Shown piece after piece: positions 1-8,778 of a stretch of DNA of 64,000 nt. Made by a program: the position numbers and the translations under genes. The notes under the pieces were generated by a model that searched no databases, was not told the DNA's origin, and saw only the letters and a program-made list of their open reading frames with translations. This DNA comes from Streptomyces viridiviolaceus (GTDB lineage: Bacteria; Actinomycetota; Actinomycetes; Streptomycetales; Streptomycetaceae), in the NCBI RefSeq assembly GCF_014650995.1, contig NZ_BMWA01000003.1:62001-126000 (forward strand), written 5' to 3'. The first letter of the stretch is position 1. The number at the start of each line of letters is the position of its first letter.

Positions 1-1107
1 TACGGCGCCGGCATCCTGCTCTACGAGCTGGTCACCGGCCGTCCGCCGTTCTCCGGCGGCTCCGCGCTGGAGGTCCTGCACCAGCACCTGAGCGCCGAAC
101 CGCGCCGGCCCTCCACCGTCCCCGACCCGCTGTGGACGGTCATAGAGCGCTGCCTGCGCAAGAACCCCGACGAGCGGCCCAGCGCCGAGAACCTGGCGCG
201 CGGCCTGCGCGTCGTCGCCGAGGGCATCGGCGTGCACGCGAACAGCGCGCAGATCGGCGCCGCCGAGAACGTCGGAGCGCTCCTCGCCCCCGACCCGGCC
301 CCCGCCCCGGTGCCGGGCGCCCCCGGTGCCGCCGACCCGACGCAGGTCCTGCCGCAGAACCCGGGCGGCGCCTACGACCCCAACGCCGCGACCAGCGTCA
401 TGCCGCAGACCGGCAACCCCGCGGGCGCCGCCGACCCCACCGCCGTCCTGCCGAACCGCGGCGCCGCCGACCCGACCGCCGTCATGCCGCCGGTGCCCCC
501 GGGGCAGCCGGGCGGGCCGGGGCAGGGCGGGCAGCCCGGCGGCCCCGAGGACCCGCACCCCTGGCAGAACCAGCTGCGCGCCGCCCGCGACCGCAACGAG
601 CAGACGCAGGTCCAGTACCTCGACCCGAACGAGGACCCGCTGCGCCGCCGCCCCCAGCGCCAGGTCGCCCGGCCGCAGCGGCAGCCCGGGCCCGCGCCGC
701 GCGCCCCCCAGCAGCCGCCGCAGGGCTACGGCTATCCGCAGCAGCCCCAGCCGCAGCGGTACGCCAATCCGCAGCCCCAGCAGCCCCAGCAGCCCCAGCA
801 GCCCCAGCAACCCCAGCGGTACGCCCCGCCGCCCGCGCCCGAGCCCCAGCGGCCCAGGCGCGAGCCCCGGCCGCCCCGCCAGCGCAGCGCCAACCCGATG
901 CGCATCCCCGGCCTCGGCTGCCTCAAGGGATGCCTCTTCACGATCGTCATCCTGTTCGTGGCCGGCTGGCTGATCTGGGAGCTGAGCCCGCTGCAGGACT
1001 GGATCGGCACCGGCAAGGGTTACTGGGACCAGCTCAGCGACTGGTTCGACACCGTGACCGGATGGATCGGGGACCTGGGCGGCGGCGGGAGCTCGGGCGG
1101 CAACTGA
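1..1107 (+). CDS. pkaA: Ser/Thr protein kinase, C-terminal part (PkaA-like), cut by window edge
   Basis: The open frame runs in from the left edge. The first ~75 residues are the C-lobe of a Hanks-type kinase (YGAGILLYELVTGRPPF, then DPLWTVIERCLRKNPDERPS), so the catalytic loop lies outside the window. A ~220-residue Pro/Gln-rich juxtamembrane region follows, with four Thr-centred repeats (TQVLP, TSVMP, TAVLP, TAVMP) and a QPQ run. One membrane helix (GCLKGCLFTIVILFVAGWLIWEL, about nt 916-984) precedes a short Gly-rich extracytoplasmic tail. There are no PASTA repeats. It lies directly upstream of a second kinase in the same direction, as pkaA/pkaB do in S. coelicolor; the symbol rests on that order and the domain plan. 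Confidence 0.85.
   Translation, partial: YGAGILLYELVTGRPPFSGGSALEVLHQHLSAEPRRPSTVPDPLWTVIERCLRKNPDERPSAENLARGLRVVAEGIGVHANSAQIGAAENVGALLAPDPAPAPVPGAPGAADPTQVLPQNPGGAYDPNAATSVMPQTGNPAGAADPTAVLPNRGAADPTAVMPPVPPGQPGGPGQGGQPGGPEDPHPWQNQLRAARDRNEQTQVQYLDPNEDPLRRRPQRQVARPQRQPGPAPRAPQQPPQGYGYPQQPQPQRYANPQPQQPQQPQQPQQPQRYAPPPAPEPQRPRREPRPPRQRSANPMRIPGLGCLKGCLFTIVILFVAGWLIWELSPLQDWIGTGKGYWDQLSDWFDTVTGWIGDLGGGGSSGGN
772..816 (+). repeat. QPQ-coding 9-bp tandem repeat inside the kinase tail
   Basis: A cagccccag unit is repeated about five times in frame and encodes alternating Gln-Pro residues in the juxtamembrane linker of the first kinase. It is a likely length-variable, unstructured stretch. Confidence 0.8.
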
Positions 1108-1143
1108 CCCCCGACGGGCCGCGCTCCCCCCGAGTCTGGAGAT

Positions 1144-1217
1144 TTGTCGACAACTGGCGGGGGATTTCCGCCTCCACGGTGAAGGTCGGCTCCGCGGACG
1201 CGTAGTTTTGTCGGCAA
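1144..1217. promoter_or_regulatory. Repeated TTGTCGACAA element between the two kinases
   Basis: TTGTCGACAA, a perfect 10-bp palindrome, is at 1144-1153. A one-base variant, TTGTCGGCAA, is at 1208-1217, 22 bases before the TTG start. A third exact copy lies just past prfB (3677-3686). The function is unknown. Confidence 0.3.
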
Positions 1218-1238
1218 CACGCGTCGGTAGGAGCAGTC

Positions 1239-2483
1239 TTGGCACGGAAGATCGGCAGCCGGTACACCGCCCACCAGATCCTCGGACGGGGCAGCGCCGG
1301 CACGGTGTGGCTGGGCGAGGGGCCCGAGGGCCCCGTCGCGATCAAGCTGCTGCGCGAGGACCTGGCGTCCGACCAGGAGCTCGTCGGCCGCTTCGTGCAG
1401 GAGCGGACCGCCCTGCTCGGCCTCGAACACCCGCACGTCGTCTCCGTGCGCGACCTCGTGGTCGACGGGAACGACCTGGCTCTGGTCATGGACCTGGTGC
1501 GCGGCACGGACCTGCGCACCCGCCTGGACCGGGAGCGCCGCCTCGCGCCCGAGGCCGCGGTGGCCGTCGTCGCCGACATCGCGGACGGGCTGGCCGCCGC
1601 GCATGCCGCCGGAGTGGTGCACCGCGACGTCAAGCCGGAGAACGTGCTGCTGGACATGCAGGGCCCGCTCGGCCCCGGCGGCTCGCACCGCGCCCTGCTG
1701 ACGGACTTCGGTGTGGCCAAACTCATCGACACCCCGCGGCGCACCCGCACGACGAAGATCATCGGCACCCCCGACTACCTCGCCCCGGAGATCGTCGAGG
1801 GCCTGCCGCCCCGGGCCGCGGTCGACATCTACGCGCTGGCCACGGTCCTGTACGAGCTGCTGGCCGGCTTCACGCCGTTCGGCGGCGGCCACCCGGGCGC
1901 CGTGCTGCGCCGCCATGTGACCGAGACGGTCGTCCCCCTCCCCGGCATCCCGGACGAGCTGTGGCAGCTGATCGTGCAGTGCCTGGCCAAGGCGCCGGCC
2001 TCGCGGCTGCGCGCCTCGGAGCTGGGCGCCCGGCTGCGCGAGCTGCTGCCGATGCTGGCGGGCATGCCGCCGCTGGACGTGGACGAGCCCGACGCGGAGC
2101 AGGCGGAGGACACCACCGAGGAGCCGGCCGCCTCACCCGCGCCCGCCGGGGAGCCGGTACGGCGCCGCGGGGCGGTCCCCCTGGTGCCGGGCGCCAAGCC
2201 GGCCGACTCCAACCGCGACACGCACACCTCCATGCGGGTACCGGCCCCCGACGAGCTGGCGGGCGGTGCCCGCGGCACCGCCCGCGCCCCCCGCGCCTCC
2301 GGCGCGCCACGCCCGGGCTCGGCCAGGAACCGGGCCGCCGCGCGGCGCCGCCGGCTGGCCCTCGGCGCGGGCGCGGTCGCCCTCGTGGCGGCGATCGGCG
2401 TCGGTACCTGGCTGGCCACGGGCGGTGACGAAGCCGGCGCGGATCCGCAGGACACCAGGAACTCGGCACCGGCGTCGCCGTGA
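1239..2483 (+). CDS. pkaB: Ser/Thr protein kinase (PkaB-like), membrane-anchored
   Basis: A complete Hanks-type kinase of 414 aa. Visible are the Gly-rich loop GRGSAGTV (16-23), the ATP-binding lysine K36 (VAIK), the catalytic loop HRDVKPEN (D130), the Mg-binding DFG (D156) and GTPDYLAPE in the activation segment. A linker of ~110 residues leads to one membrane helix (about 370-393) and a ~20-residue outer tail with no sensor domain. The TTG start at 1239 is chosen because GTAGGAG lies 5-8 bases upstream and the kinase fold begins at once. It probably phosphorylates cytosolic Ser/Thr targets; no substrate can be named from sequence. It follows the first kinase after 131 bp holding two TTGTCG(A/G)CAA elements, so it may have its own promoter. 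Confidence 0.9.
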   Translation: MARKIGSRYTAHQILGRGSAGTVWLGEGPEGPVAIKLLREDLASDQELVGRFVQERTALLGLEHPHVVSVRDLVVDGNDLALVMDLVRGTDLRTRLDRERRLAPEAAVAVVADIADGLAAAHAAGVVHRDVKPENVLLDMQGPLGPGGSHRALLTDFGVAKLIDTPRRTRTTKIIGTPDYLAPEIVEGLPPRAAVDIYALATVLYELLAGFTPFGGGHPGAVLRRHVTETVVPLPGIPDELWQLIVQCLAKAPASRLRASELGARLRELLPMLAGMPPLDVDEPDAEQAEDTTEEPAASPAPAGEPVRRRGAVPLVPGAKPADSNRDTHTSMRVPAPDELAGGARGTARAPRASGAPRPGSARNRAAARRRRLALGAGAVALVAAIGVGTWLATGGDEAGADPQDTRNSAPASP

Positions 2484-2537
2484 GGTGCGGCACCCCTCCG
2501 ACGCCGTGACCCGGCGTGGAGCGCTTGGCAGAGCCGT

Positions 2538-2543
2538 TACGCT
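2538..2543 (+). promoter_or_regulatory. Candidate -10 box for a leaderless prfB mRNA
   Basis: TACGCT ends 6 bases before the GTG start of prfB and there is no Shine-Dalgarno sequence. This is the spacing expected when transcription begins on the start codon. No good -35 is seen. Confidence 0.4.
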
Positions 2544-2549
2544 GGATGC

Positions 2550-3656
2550 GTGGCAGTCGTCGATGTATCCGAAGAGCTGAAGTCCCTCTCCTCGACCATG
2601 GAGTCGATCGAGGCCGTTCTGGACCTCGACAGGATGAGGGCAGACATCGCCGTGCTCGAGGAGCAGGCGGCCGCGCCGTCCCTGTGGGACAACCCGGACG
2701 AGGCGCAGAAGATCACCAGCAAGCTCTCCCACCTCCAGGCGGAGGTGCGGAAGGCCGAGGGCCTGCGCGGCCGGATCGACGATCTCGCCGTGCTCTTCGA
2801 GATGGCCGAGGAGGAGGACGACCCGGACACCCGTGCCGAGGCCGAGTCCGAGCTCGAGTCCGTCAAGAAGGCGCTGGACGAGATGGAGGTCCGCACGCTG
2901 CTCTCGGGTGAGTACGACGCCCGTGAGGCGCTCGTCAACATCCGCGCCGAGGCGGGTGGCGTGGACGCCGCCGACTTCGCCGAGAAGCTCCAGCGCATGT
3001 ACCTGCGCTGGGCCGAGCAGCGCGGCTACAAGACCGAGGTCTACGAGACGTCGTACGCCGAAGAGGCCGGCATCAAGTCGACCACCTTCGCCGTCCAGGT
3101 GCCCTACGCCTACGGCACCCTCTCCGTCGAGCAGGGCACGCACCGGCTCGTGCGCATCTCGCCCTTCGACAACCAGGGCCGCCGCCAGACGTCCTTCGCG
3201 GGCGTCGAGGTGCTGCCCGTCGTCGAGCAGTCCGACCACGTCGACATCGACGAGTCCGACCTGCGGATCGACGTCTACCGGTCCTCCGGCCCGGGCGGCC
3301 AGGGCGTGAACACCACCGACTCCGCGGTGCGCATCACGCACATCCCCACCGGCATCGTCGTCTCCTGCCAGAACGAGCGGTCCCAGATCCAGAACAAGGC
3401 CACCGCGATGAACGTTCTGCAGGCCAAGCTGCTGGAGCGGCGCCGCCAGGAGGAGCAGGCCAAGATGGACGCCCTCAAGGGCGACGGCGGCAACTCCTGG
3501 GGCAACCAGATGCGTTCCTACGTGCTGCACCCGTACCAGATGGTCAAGGACCTGCGCACGGAGCACGAAGTGGGCAACCCCGAGGCCGTGTTCAACGGCG
3601 AGATCGACGGTTTCCTGGAGGCCGGAATTCGCTGGCGCAAGCAGCAGGCGAAGTAA
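2550..3656 (+). CDS. prfB: Peptide chain release factor 2
   Basis: RF2 ends translation at UGA and UAA by hydrolysing peptidyl-tRNA on the ribosome. The 368-aa product has the RF2 codon-reading tripeptide SPF (204-206, within RISPFDNQ) and the catalytic GGQ (249-251, within [10 protein letters not shown]). An N-terminal helical domain and a C-terminal basic helix ([12 protein letters not shown]) complete the usual length. The frame is open from the first codon, so the programmed +1 frameshift of enterobacterial prfB is absent. The GTG at 2550 has no ribosome site, and a TANNNT box 6 bases upstream suggests leaderless translation. A strong terminator follows the gene. Confidence 0.97.
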   Translation: MAVVDVSEELKSLSSTMESIEAVLDLDRMRADIAVLEEQAAAPSLWDNPDEAQKITSKLSHLQAEVRKAEGLRGRIDDLAVLFEMAEEEDDPDTRAEAESELESVKKALDEMEVRTLLSGEYDAREALVNIRAEAGGVDAADFAEKLQRMYLRWAEQRGYKTEVYETSYAEEAGIKSTTFAVQVPYAYGTLSVEQGTHRLVRISPFDNQGRRQTSFAGVEVLPVVEQSDHVDIDESDLRIDVYRSSGPGGQGVNTTDSAVRITHIPTGIVVSCQNERSQIQNKATAMNVLQAKLLERRRQEEQAKMDALKGDGGNSWGNQMRSYVLHPYQMVKDLRTEHEVGNPEAVFNGEIDGFLEAGIRWRKQQAK

Positions 3657-3684
3657 CGTCGGGCGGAAACGCCGCTTTGTCGAC

Positions 3685-3720
3685 AAGGCAACTGCCGCCT
3701 CCGGGGCGGCAGTTGCCTTT
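3685..3720 (+). terminator. Rho-independent terminator of prfB
   Basis: A perfect 15-bp stem (3685-3699 with 3705-3719) closes a 5-base loop and ends in a short T run. It lies 29 bases after the prfB stop. From here to 3963 there is no gene; the stretch holds the leader of the next gene, two TGTCCGG copies (3734 and 3767) and a facing CGGACA (near 3790), but no clear promoter. Confidence 0.9.
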
Positions 3721-3963
3721 CGTCTGCCGGTGATGTCCGGCTTCTACAGCACACTCACACCCATTGTGTCCGGCATACCCCCCTGTACTCGGACATCGCG
3801 TACGCAATGACCTTGACGTTGCTTTGAAAAATGGGAAGGGTGAGGCGCGGCATGCGTATTTCTGGGGCGCATGTGAACCGGGGGGCTTCACTGCAGCTAC
3901 CTCCGTCGATCACGGCCCCGAGCGCCGCCTCACTGACGAACAGCTACTGGGGGTAGCAACCAT

Positions 3964-4626
3964 ATGACCAAGAAGACGCGGATCCGTGTCGCCCGCATAG
4001 CGGCCGGTGCCGTGATCGCGGCCGGAGCCTCGCTGACCGCCGCGGGCGCCGCCTCGGCCCTCGACCTGGGCGTGAGCGCCGAGGTCGGCGGCGTCGGCGT
4101 GGGCGTCGGCGTGGGCCTCGACGGCGACGACCCGGAGACCCCGCCGACGACCATCCCCAGCGAGGAGCCGCCCACCGAGGAGCCTCCCACGGAGGAGCCG
4201 CCCACCGAGGAGCCCCCGACCGAGGAGCCTCCGACGGAGGAGCCGCCCACCGAGGAGCCCCCCACCGAGGAGCCGCCCACCGAGCAGCCCACCGAGCCGA
4301 CGGACCCCACCGAGGAGCCGACCGAGCCGGCCGACCCCACGGAGGCCCCGGGCAACGGCAACGGCGGCGGCAACGGCGGCAACAACGCCGACCCCGACGG
4401 CGGCTCCAACCCCTCCACCCAGGAGCAGGGCTCCTCGGCCCTGACCGACACCGGTGAGGAGGCCCCGGCCTCCGACGCGGCCGCCCAGGGCGGCGGCGAG
4501 GAGCTCGCCGAGACCGGTGCCGCGGAGACCACGTTCCTGCTGGTCGGCGCCGCCACGATGATCGCCGGCGGCATCGGCTTCCGCATGCTGCCCCGCATGA
4601 TGAACGGCCGCGGCGCCGCCGCCTGA
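3964..4626 (+). CDS. LAETG-type sortase substrate with Pro-Glu-Thr stalk
   Basis: A predicted cell-wall-anchored surface protein of 220 aa. A signal peptide (KTRIRVARIAAGAVIAAGASLTAAGAASA) leads to a short mature head, a stalk of eight exact EEPPT units, an Asn/Gly linker, then LAETG, a hydrophobic helix (TTFLLVGAATMIAGGIGF) and a short basic tail. Streptomyces class E sortases cut LAXTG, so covalent attachment to peptidoglycan is likely (established for the family, inferred here). LTDTG about 20 residues upstream resembles a decayed second signal. The ATG at 3964 has GGGGGT about 9 bases upstream. No binding or enzymatic domain can be recognised, so it may be a spacer or adhesin. Confidence 0.85.
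   Translation: MTKKTRIRVARIAAGAVIAAGASLTAAGAASALDLGVSAEVGGVGVGVGVGLDGDDPETPPTTIPSEEPPTEEPPTEEPPTEEPPTEEPPTEEPPTEEPPTEEPPTEQPTEPTDPTEEPTEPADPTEAPGNGNGGGNGGNNADPDGGSNPSTQEQGSSALTDTGEEAPASDAAAQGGGEELAETGAAETTFLLVGAATMIAGGIGFRMLPRMMNGRGAAA
4162..4281 (+). repeat. Eight 15-bp units coding EEPPT
   Basis: Eight in-frame 15-bp units with synonymous third-base changes encode a Glu/Pro/Thr stalk. It is a coding repeat, not a CRISPR, because there are no spacers. Confidence 0.9.
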
Positions 4627-4675
4627 CGGTAGCCGCCCGCGTACGGGGCGTACGTGACGTACGCCCGACGCATGC

Positions 4676-4711
4676 GGAGGGGCCCGGAGCCGGCACGCTC
4701 CGGGCCCCTCC
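4676..4711. terminator. Bidirectional terminator between convergent genes
   Basis: A perfect 15-bp stem (4676-4690 with 4697-4711) with a 6-base loop lies between the plus-strand LAETG gene and the minus-strand zinc-ribbon gene. It can serve both. Confidence 0.85.
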
Positions 4712-4749
4712 CGCGTCTCTGACGCCCCTGTCGGGGCTTCCCGCGAGGT

Positions 4750-4941
4750 CTAGGCGGTCTGGTGGGCCAGCAGCGCCACCGCCGCGACCAGGACCGCCAG
4801 CAGCGCGATCAGCGCCATCGGGTTCAGGCCCGAGAGGAAGTTCTCCTGTTGCAGTCGCTCGCGGTTCGCCCGGCACACGGGGCACCGGCCCTCACTGACG
4901 GGCGCCGCGCAGTTCGCGCACACCAACCGGTCGTACGTCAT
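4750..4941 (-). CDS. Small zinc-ribbon membrane protein
   Basis: A 63-aa protein. The N-terminus carries two Cys pairs (C8-x2-C11 and C20-x2-C23) spaced like a minimal zinc ribbon. A charged linker and one C-terminal helix (NPMALIALLAVLVAAVALLAHQTA) follow. The start at 4941 is fixed by AAGGAGG 8 bases upstream on the minus strand; longer frames to 5097 would put this ribosome site inside the gene. It is tail-anchored with the ribbon in the cytosol. The function is unknown. It is divergent from ftsE across about 235 bp, which also holds a TATGGT box (5135-5140) that could serve ftsE. Confidence 0.8.
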   Translation of the reverse strand: MTYDRLVCANCAAPVSEGRCPVCRANRERLQQENFLSGLNPMALIALLAVLVAAVALLAHQTA

Positions 4942-5176
4942 GCGCTCGCCCTCCTTGCAACCGGTTCTCGTCGTACAACGCTCGCGCCACCGCGAACGTT
5001 CCCCTTCCACTGTGCCAGGTTCCGTGGGCCGCTGCGCGCCCTCCCGAGGGGACCGGGGTCCGCCCCGGTGGGGACAAAACGCGCAAGTATCACGCAACCC
5101 CGACCGGTGACTGCGGGCCGCTCCCCGCTTCGCGTATGGTCACGCTCATCTACCCCCGGCGACCCGTGGTGCATCC

Positions 5177-5866
5177 GTGATCCGATTCGACAACGTCTCC
5201 AAGGTCTACCCCAAGCAGAACCGTCCAGCCCTCAGGGATGTCTCCCTGGAGGTCGAGAAGGGCGAGTTCGTCTTCCTCGTGGGGTCCTCCGGCTCCGGAA
5301 AGTCCACTTTCCTGCGGCTGATCCTCCGCGAGGAGCGGTGCAGCCACGGCCAGGTGCACGTCCTGGGCAAGGACCTCGCCCGCCTGTCCAACTGGAAGGT
5401 GCCGCAGATGCGCCGCCAGTTGGGGACCGTATTCCAGGACTTCCGGCTCCTGCCGAACAAGACGGTGGCGGAGAACGTCGCCTTCGCGCAGGAGGTCATC
5501 GGCAAGTCCCGCGGCGAGATCCGCAAGTCCGTGCCGCAGGTGCTCGACCTCGTCGGGCTCGGCGGCAAGGAGGACCGCATGCCGGGCGAGCTGTCCGGCG
5601 GTGAGCAGCAGCGCGTCGCCATCGCGCGCGCCTTCGTCAACCGGCCCAAGCTGCTGATCGCCGACGAGCCCACGGGCAACCTCGACCCGCAGACCTCCGT
5701 CGGCATCATGAAGCTGCTCGACCGCATCAACCGCACGGGCACCACCGTGGTGATGGCCACGCACGACCAGAACATCGTGGACCAGATGCGCAAGCGCGTC
5801 ATCGAGCTGGAGCAGGGCCGTCTCGTCCGCGACCAGGCACGCGGCGTCTACGGCTACCAGCACTGA
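5177..5866 (+). CDS. ftsE: Cell-division ABC ATPase FtsE
   Basis: The ATPase of the FtsEX complex, which couples ATP hydrolysis at the inner membrane to control of peptidoglycan hydrolases outside. The 229-aa protein has Walker [10 protein letters not shown] (about 36-44), a Q-loop (FQDFRLLP), signature LSGGEQQR, Walker B LLIADEP and the switch histidine in MATHD. The GTG start gives [14 protein letters not shown], the usual FtsE N-terminus. It is followed after 45 bp by ftsX. No clear ribosome site precedes the GTG. Confidence 0.95.
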   Translation: MIRFDNVSKVYPKQNRPALRDVSLEVEKGEFVFLVGSSGSGKSTFLRLILREERCSHGQVHVLGKDLARLSNWKVPQMRRQLGTVFQDFRLLPNKTVAENVAFAQEVIGKSRGEIRKSVPQVLDLVGLGGKEDRMPGELSGGEQQRVAIARAFVNRPKLLIADEPTGNLDPQTSVGIMKLLDRINRTGTTVVMATHDQNIVDQMRKRVIELEQGRLVRDQARGVYGYQH

Positions 5867-5911
5867 GACCGCAGATCGCACGGTAACCACGGAAAGGCTT
5901 AATCAGACGCC

Positions 5912-6829
5912 ATGCGCGCCCAGTTCGTGCTTTCGGAGATCGGTGTCGGTCTTCGCCGCAACCTGACGATGACCTTCGCGGTCATCGTCTCCGTCGCCCT
6001 GTCCCTGGCCCTGTTCGGCGGTTCGCTGCTGATGAGCGACCAGGTGAACACCATGAAGGGCTACTGGTACGACAAGGTCAACGTCTCCGTCTTCCTCTGC
6101 AACAAGAGCGACGCCGAGTCCGACCCCAACTGCGCCAAGGGCGCGGTGACCGAGGACCAGAAGAAGCAGATCCTCGCGGACCTCGAGGAGATGTCGGTCG
6201 TCGAGAAGGTGACGCACGAGTCGCAGGACGAGGCGTACAAGCACTACAAGGAGCAGTTCGGCGACTCCCCGCTGGCCAGCTCCCTCACGCCGGACCAGAT
6301 GCAGGAGTCGTACCGGATCAAGCTGAAGGACCCGGAGAAGTACCAGGTCATCGCGACCGCCTTCGACGGCCGGGACGGCGTGCAGTCCGTACAGGACCAG
6401 AAGGGCATCCTCGACAACCTCTTCGGCCTGCTCAACGGCATGAACTGGGCCGCGCGCGCGATCATGGCGCTGATGCTGGTCGTCGCGCTGATGCTGATCG
6501 TCAACACCGTGCGCGTCTCGGCGTTCAGCCGTCGGCGCGAGACCGGCATCATGCGCCTGGTCGGCGCCTCCGGCTTCTACATCCAGGCACCGTTCATCAT
6601 GGAGGCGGCCGTCGCCGGGCTCATCGGCGGTGGTGTCGCCTGCGCCTTCCTGGTCATCGCGCGGTACTTCATCATCGATCACGGACTGGCCCTGTCCGAG
6701 AAGCTGAATCTGATCAACTTCATCGGCTGGGACGCCGTACTGACGAAGCTGCCGCTCATCCTGGCCACCAGCCTGCTGATGCCCGCGTTGGCGGCGTTCT
6801 TCGCGTTGCGCAAGTACTTGAAGGTGTGA
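5912..6829 (+). CDS. ftsX: Cell-division membrane protein FtsX
   Basis: The membrane subunit of FtsEX, 305 aa. TM1 (TMTFAVIVSVALSLALFGGSLLM) is followed by an extracytoplasmic domain of about 130 residues with two cysteines (FLCNKSDAESDPNCAK), which can contact a hydrolase partner. Three more helices follow (IMALMLVVALMLIV, AAVAGLIGGGVACAFLVI, LILATSLLMPALAAFFAL). RRRETGIMRLVGAS is the typical FtsX coupling region. GGAAAGG lies 17-23 bases before the ATG. The gene ends in a strong terminator. Confidence 0.95.
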   Translation: MRAQFVLSEIGVGLRRNLTMTFAVIVSVALSLALFGGSLLMSDQVNTMKGYWYDKVNVSVFLCNKSDAESDPNCAKGAVTEDQKKQILADLEEMSVVEKVTHESQDEAYKHYKEQFGDSPLASSLTPDQMQESYRIKLKDPEKYQVIATAFDGRDGVQSVQDQKGILDNLFGLLNGMNWAARAIMALMLVVALMLIVNTVRVSAFSRRRETGIMRLVGASGFYIQAPFIMEAAVAGLIGGGVACAFLVIARYFIIDHGLALSEKLNLINFIGWDAVLTKLPLILATSLLMPALAAFFALRKYLKV

Positions 6830-6837
6830 CGCACGCC

Positions 6838-6875
6838 AAGAGGGCCGAACGGTCAAGCGACCGTTCGGCCCTCTT
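6838..6875 (+). terminator. Rho-independent terminator of ftsEX
   Basis: A perfect 17-bp stem (6838-6854 with 6859-6875) with loop AAGC begins 8 bases after the ftsX stop. Its right arm lies where the -35 region of the next gene would fall. Confidence 0.9.
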
Positions 6876-6884
6876 GCGTTGTCC

Positions 6885-6890
6885 TACACT
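6885..6890 (+). promoter_or_regulatory. Candidate -10 box for a leaderless S41 protease mRNA
   Basis: TACACT ends 7 bases before the ATG at 6898, with no Shine-Dalgarno sequence between. A leaderless transcript is likely. Confidence 0.45.
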
Positions 6891-6897
6891 CACCGTC

Positions 6898-8064
6898 ATG
6901 TCAGGTCGTGACCCGTTCTGTCAGCCCCGCCGCGTCCGCCACGGTGCCGCCCTGACCTTGGTGTTCGCGAGCGTGCTCGTCACCGGCGCCGCCACCGGCT
7001 CGTTCCCCGAGGCCGAGCGGAAGTCCGCGCCGGACACGGCCCGTTCGGCCGCACCCGCCGGTCACCACCAGGAGGTGGCCCGGGCGGCCGCCGAGGCGAT
7101 GGCCGCCGGCAAGTCCCCCGTGGAGGCCGCGGAACGGGCCGTCAGCCGCAGCGGAGACCGGTGGGGCGCCGTCTACTCCCCCGGGGAGTACGAGGAGTTG
7201 GAGGAGTCCCTCGACGGCCAGTACACCGGCGTCGGACTGTCGGCGCGCCGCGAGCGCGACGGCGGCATCGAGATCACCAAGGTGCGGTCCGGGTCGCCCG
7301 CGGCCGACGCCGGGATCCGCGCGGGCGACCGGCTGCGTGCCGTCGACGGCCGGCAGGTCGACGGGCGTCCCGTCACCGAGGTCGTCTCCTTGCTGCGAGG
7401 CGACGCCATGGACCGGCCCGCCGGCACCACCGTCCGGCTCGGCCTGGAGCGCGGCACGCGCGCCTGGACCGAGACCGTGCGCCGGGCCCGGCTGACCACG
7501 GACCCGGTGAGCGTGCGCGGCACGGCCGCCGGCGACACCGTCATCAAGGTCGCCTCCTTCACCAAGGGCGTCGGCGACCAGGTCCGCACCGCCGTGGGCC
7601 GGGTCCCGGCCGACGCCGGGGTCGTGCTCGACCTGCGCGGCAACTCCGGGGGCCTGGTCACCGAGGCCGTCACCGCCGCCTCCGCCTTCCTCGACGGCGG
7701 CCTGGTCGCCACGTACGACGTCGACGGCGACCAGCGGGCCCTGCACGCCGAACCCGGCGGCGACACCACCAGACCCCTGGTCGCGCTCGTCGACGGCGGC
7801 ACGATGAGCGCGGCCGAGCTCCTCACCGGCGCCCTGCAGGACCGCGGACGGGCGGTCGTCGTGGGCTCCCGCACCTTCGGCAAGGGCTCCGTCCAGATGC
7901 CGAGCCCGCTGCCCGACGGCTCGGTCGCCGAACTGACCGTCGGCCACTACCGCACCCCCTCCGGCCGCGGCGTCGACGGCACGGGCATCGCACCCGACCT
8001 GGAGGTCGACCCCGCGGACCCGGCCGCCCTGGAGCGGGCGGAGACGGTGCTGAGCGGGTTGTAA
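6898..8064 (+). CDS. C-terminal processing peptidase, S41 family with PDZ domain
   Basis: A serine/lysine-dyad protease secreted or anchored outside the membrane. The 388-aa product has an N-terminal signal or anchor helix ([20 protein letters not shown]), a prodomain-like helical part, a PDZ domain (about 110-185, [22 protein letters not shown]) and the S41 fold with Ser304 in GGTMSAAE and Lys329 in TFGKGSVQ. The start at 6898 is preferred over 6826, which would overlap ftsX and the terminator. The position right after ftsEX is also seen in Bacillus (ctpB) and fits a role in activating or trimming wall hydrolases; that role is inference. Confidence 0.9.
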   Translation: MSGRDPFCQPRRVRHGAALTLVFASVLVTGAATGSFPEAERKSAPDTARSAAPAGHHQEVARAAAEAMAAGKSPVEAAERAVSRSGDRWGAVYSPGEYEELEESLDGQYTGVGLSARRERDGGIEITKVRSGSPAADAGIRAGDRLRAVDGRQVDGRPVTEVVSLLRGDAMDRPAGTTVRLGLERGTRAWTETVRRARLTTDPVSVRGTAAGDTVIKVASFTKGVGDQVRTAVGRVPADAGVVLDLRGNSGGLVTEAVTAASAFLDGGLVATYDVDGDQRALHAEPGGDTTRPLVALVDGGTMSAAELLTGALQDRGRAVVVGSRTFGKGSVQMPSPLPDGSVAELTVGHYRTPSGRGVDGTGIAPDLEVDPADPAALERAETVLSGL

Positions 8065-8110
8065 ACGGCTTTCCGCCAACCCCCTCCGTAGTGCGAAAAT
8101 GGTCGGCACT

Positions 8111-8590
8111 ATGGCTAAGGAAAAAGGGCGCAAGCTGATCGCGCAGAACAAGAAGGCGCGGCACGACTACCAGATCCTCGACACCTACGAGGCCGGCCTG
8201 GTCCTCACCGGGACCGAGGTGAAGTCGCTGCGCCAGGGCCGGGCCTCGCTGGCCGACGGCTTCATCCAGATGGACGGGCACGAGGCGTGGCTCTACAACG
8301 TGCACGTGCCGGAGTACAGCCAGGGCACCTGGACCAACCACAGCGCGCGCCGCAAGCGGAAGCTGCTGCTGCACCGCGTGGAGATCGACAAGCTGGAGTC
8401 GAAGTCCCAGGAGACCGGTCACACGATCGTGCCCCTCGCGCTGTACTTCAAGGACGGCCGGGCCAAGGTCGAGATCGCGCTGGCGCGCGGCAAGAAGGAG
8501 TACGACAAGCGCCAGACCCTGCGCGAGAAGCAGGACCGGCGCGAGGCGGAGCGGGCGATCTCGGCGATCCGGCGCAAGCAGCGGGCGTGA
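8111..8590 (+). CDS. smpB: SsrA-binding protein SmpB
   Basis: The protein partner of tmRNA in trans-translation; it binds the tRNA-like end and brings it to stalled ribosomes. The 159-aa protein has the family hallmarks [34 protein letters not shown], the barrel, and a basic C-terminal tail ([18 protein letters not shown]) that enters the mRNA channel. The ATG at 8111 gives the conserved [13 protein letters not shown] start; an in-frame ATG at 8099 would add four residues. It is directly followed by ssrA, the usual actinobacterial order. Confidence 0.96.
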   Translation: MAKEKGRKLIAQNKKARHDYQILDTYEAGLVLTGTEVKSLRQGRASLADGFIQMDGHEAWLYNVHVPEYSQGTWTNHSARRKRKLLLHRVEIDKLESKSQETGHTIVPLALYFKDGRAKVEIALARGKKEYDKRQTLREKQDRREAERAISAIRRKQRA

Positions 8591-8778
8591 CGGCGGTCCG
8601 TTCCCGCGGCCGGGAATGTCCGGGCGCCGGACCGCGTTGAAACCCCTGGCCGGCCGGCGGGCCACCCCCGGGTGACCCCTGGGAATACGCTGGCACGGAC
8701 GTGCGTTGGTCACGTACGATGGCATCTGCACCGCACAGCAGGTGCGCTCCCTCTCCGGAGGGCTTGAAAAATCAACAT

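Noticed and set aside
2550..2700. Programmed frameshift in prfB
   Set aside because: The reading frame is continuous from the start codon, with no in-frame TGA near codon 26.
4162..4281. CRISPR-like array
   Set aside because: Units are contiguous 15-bp codon repeats without spacers, inside an open frame.
6826..6897. Longer start for the S41 protease
   Set aside because: It would overlap ftsX and run through a 17-bp terminator stem; the 6898 ATG has a -10-like box and gives a proper signal sequence.
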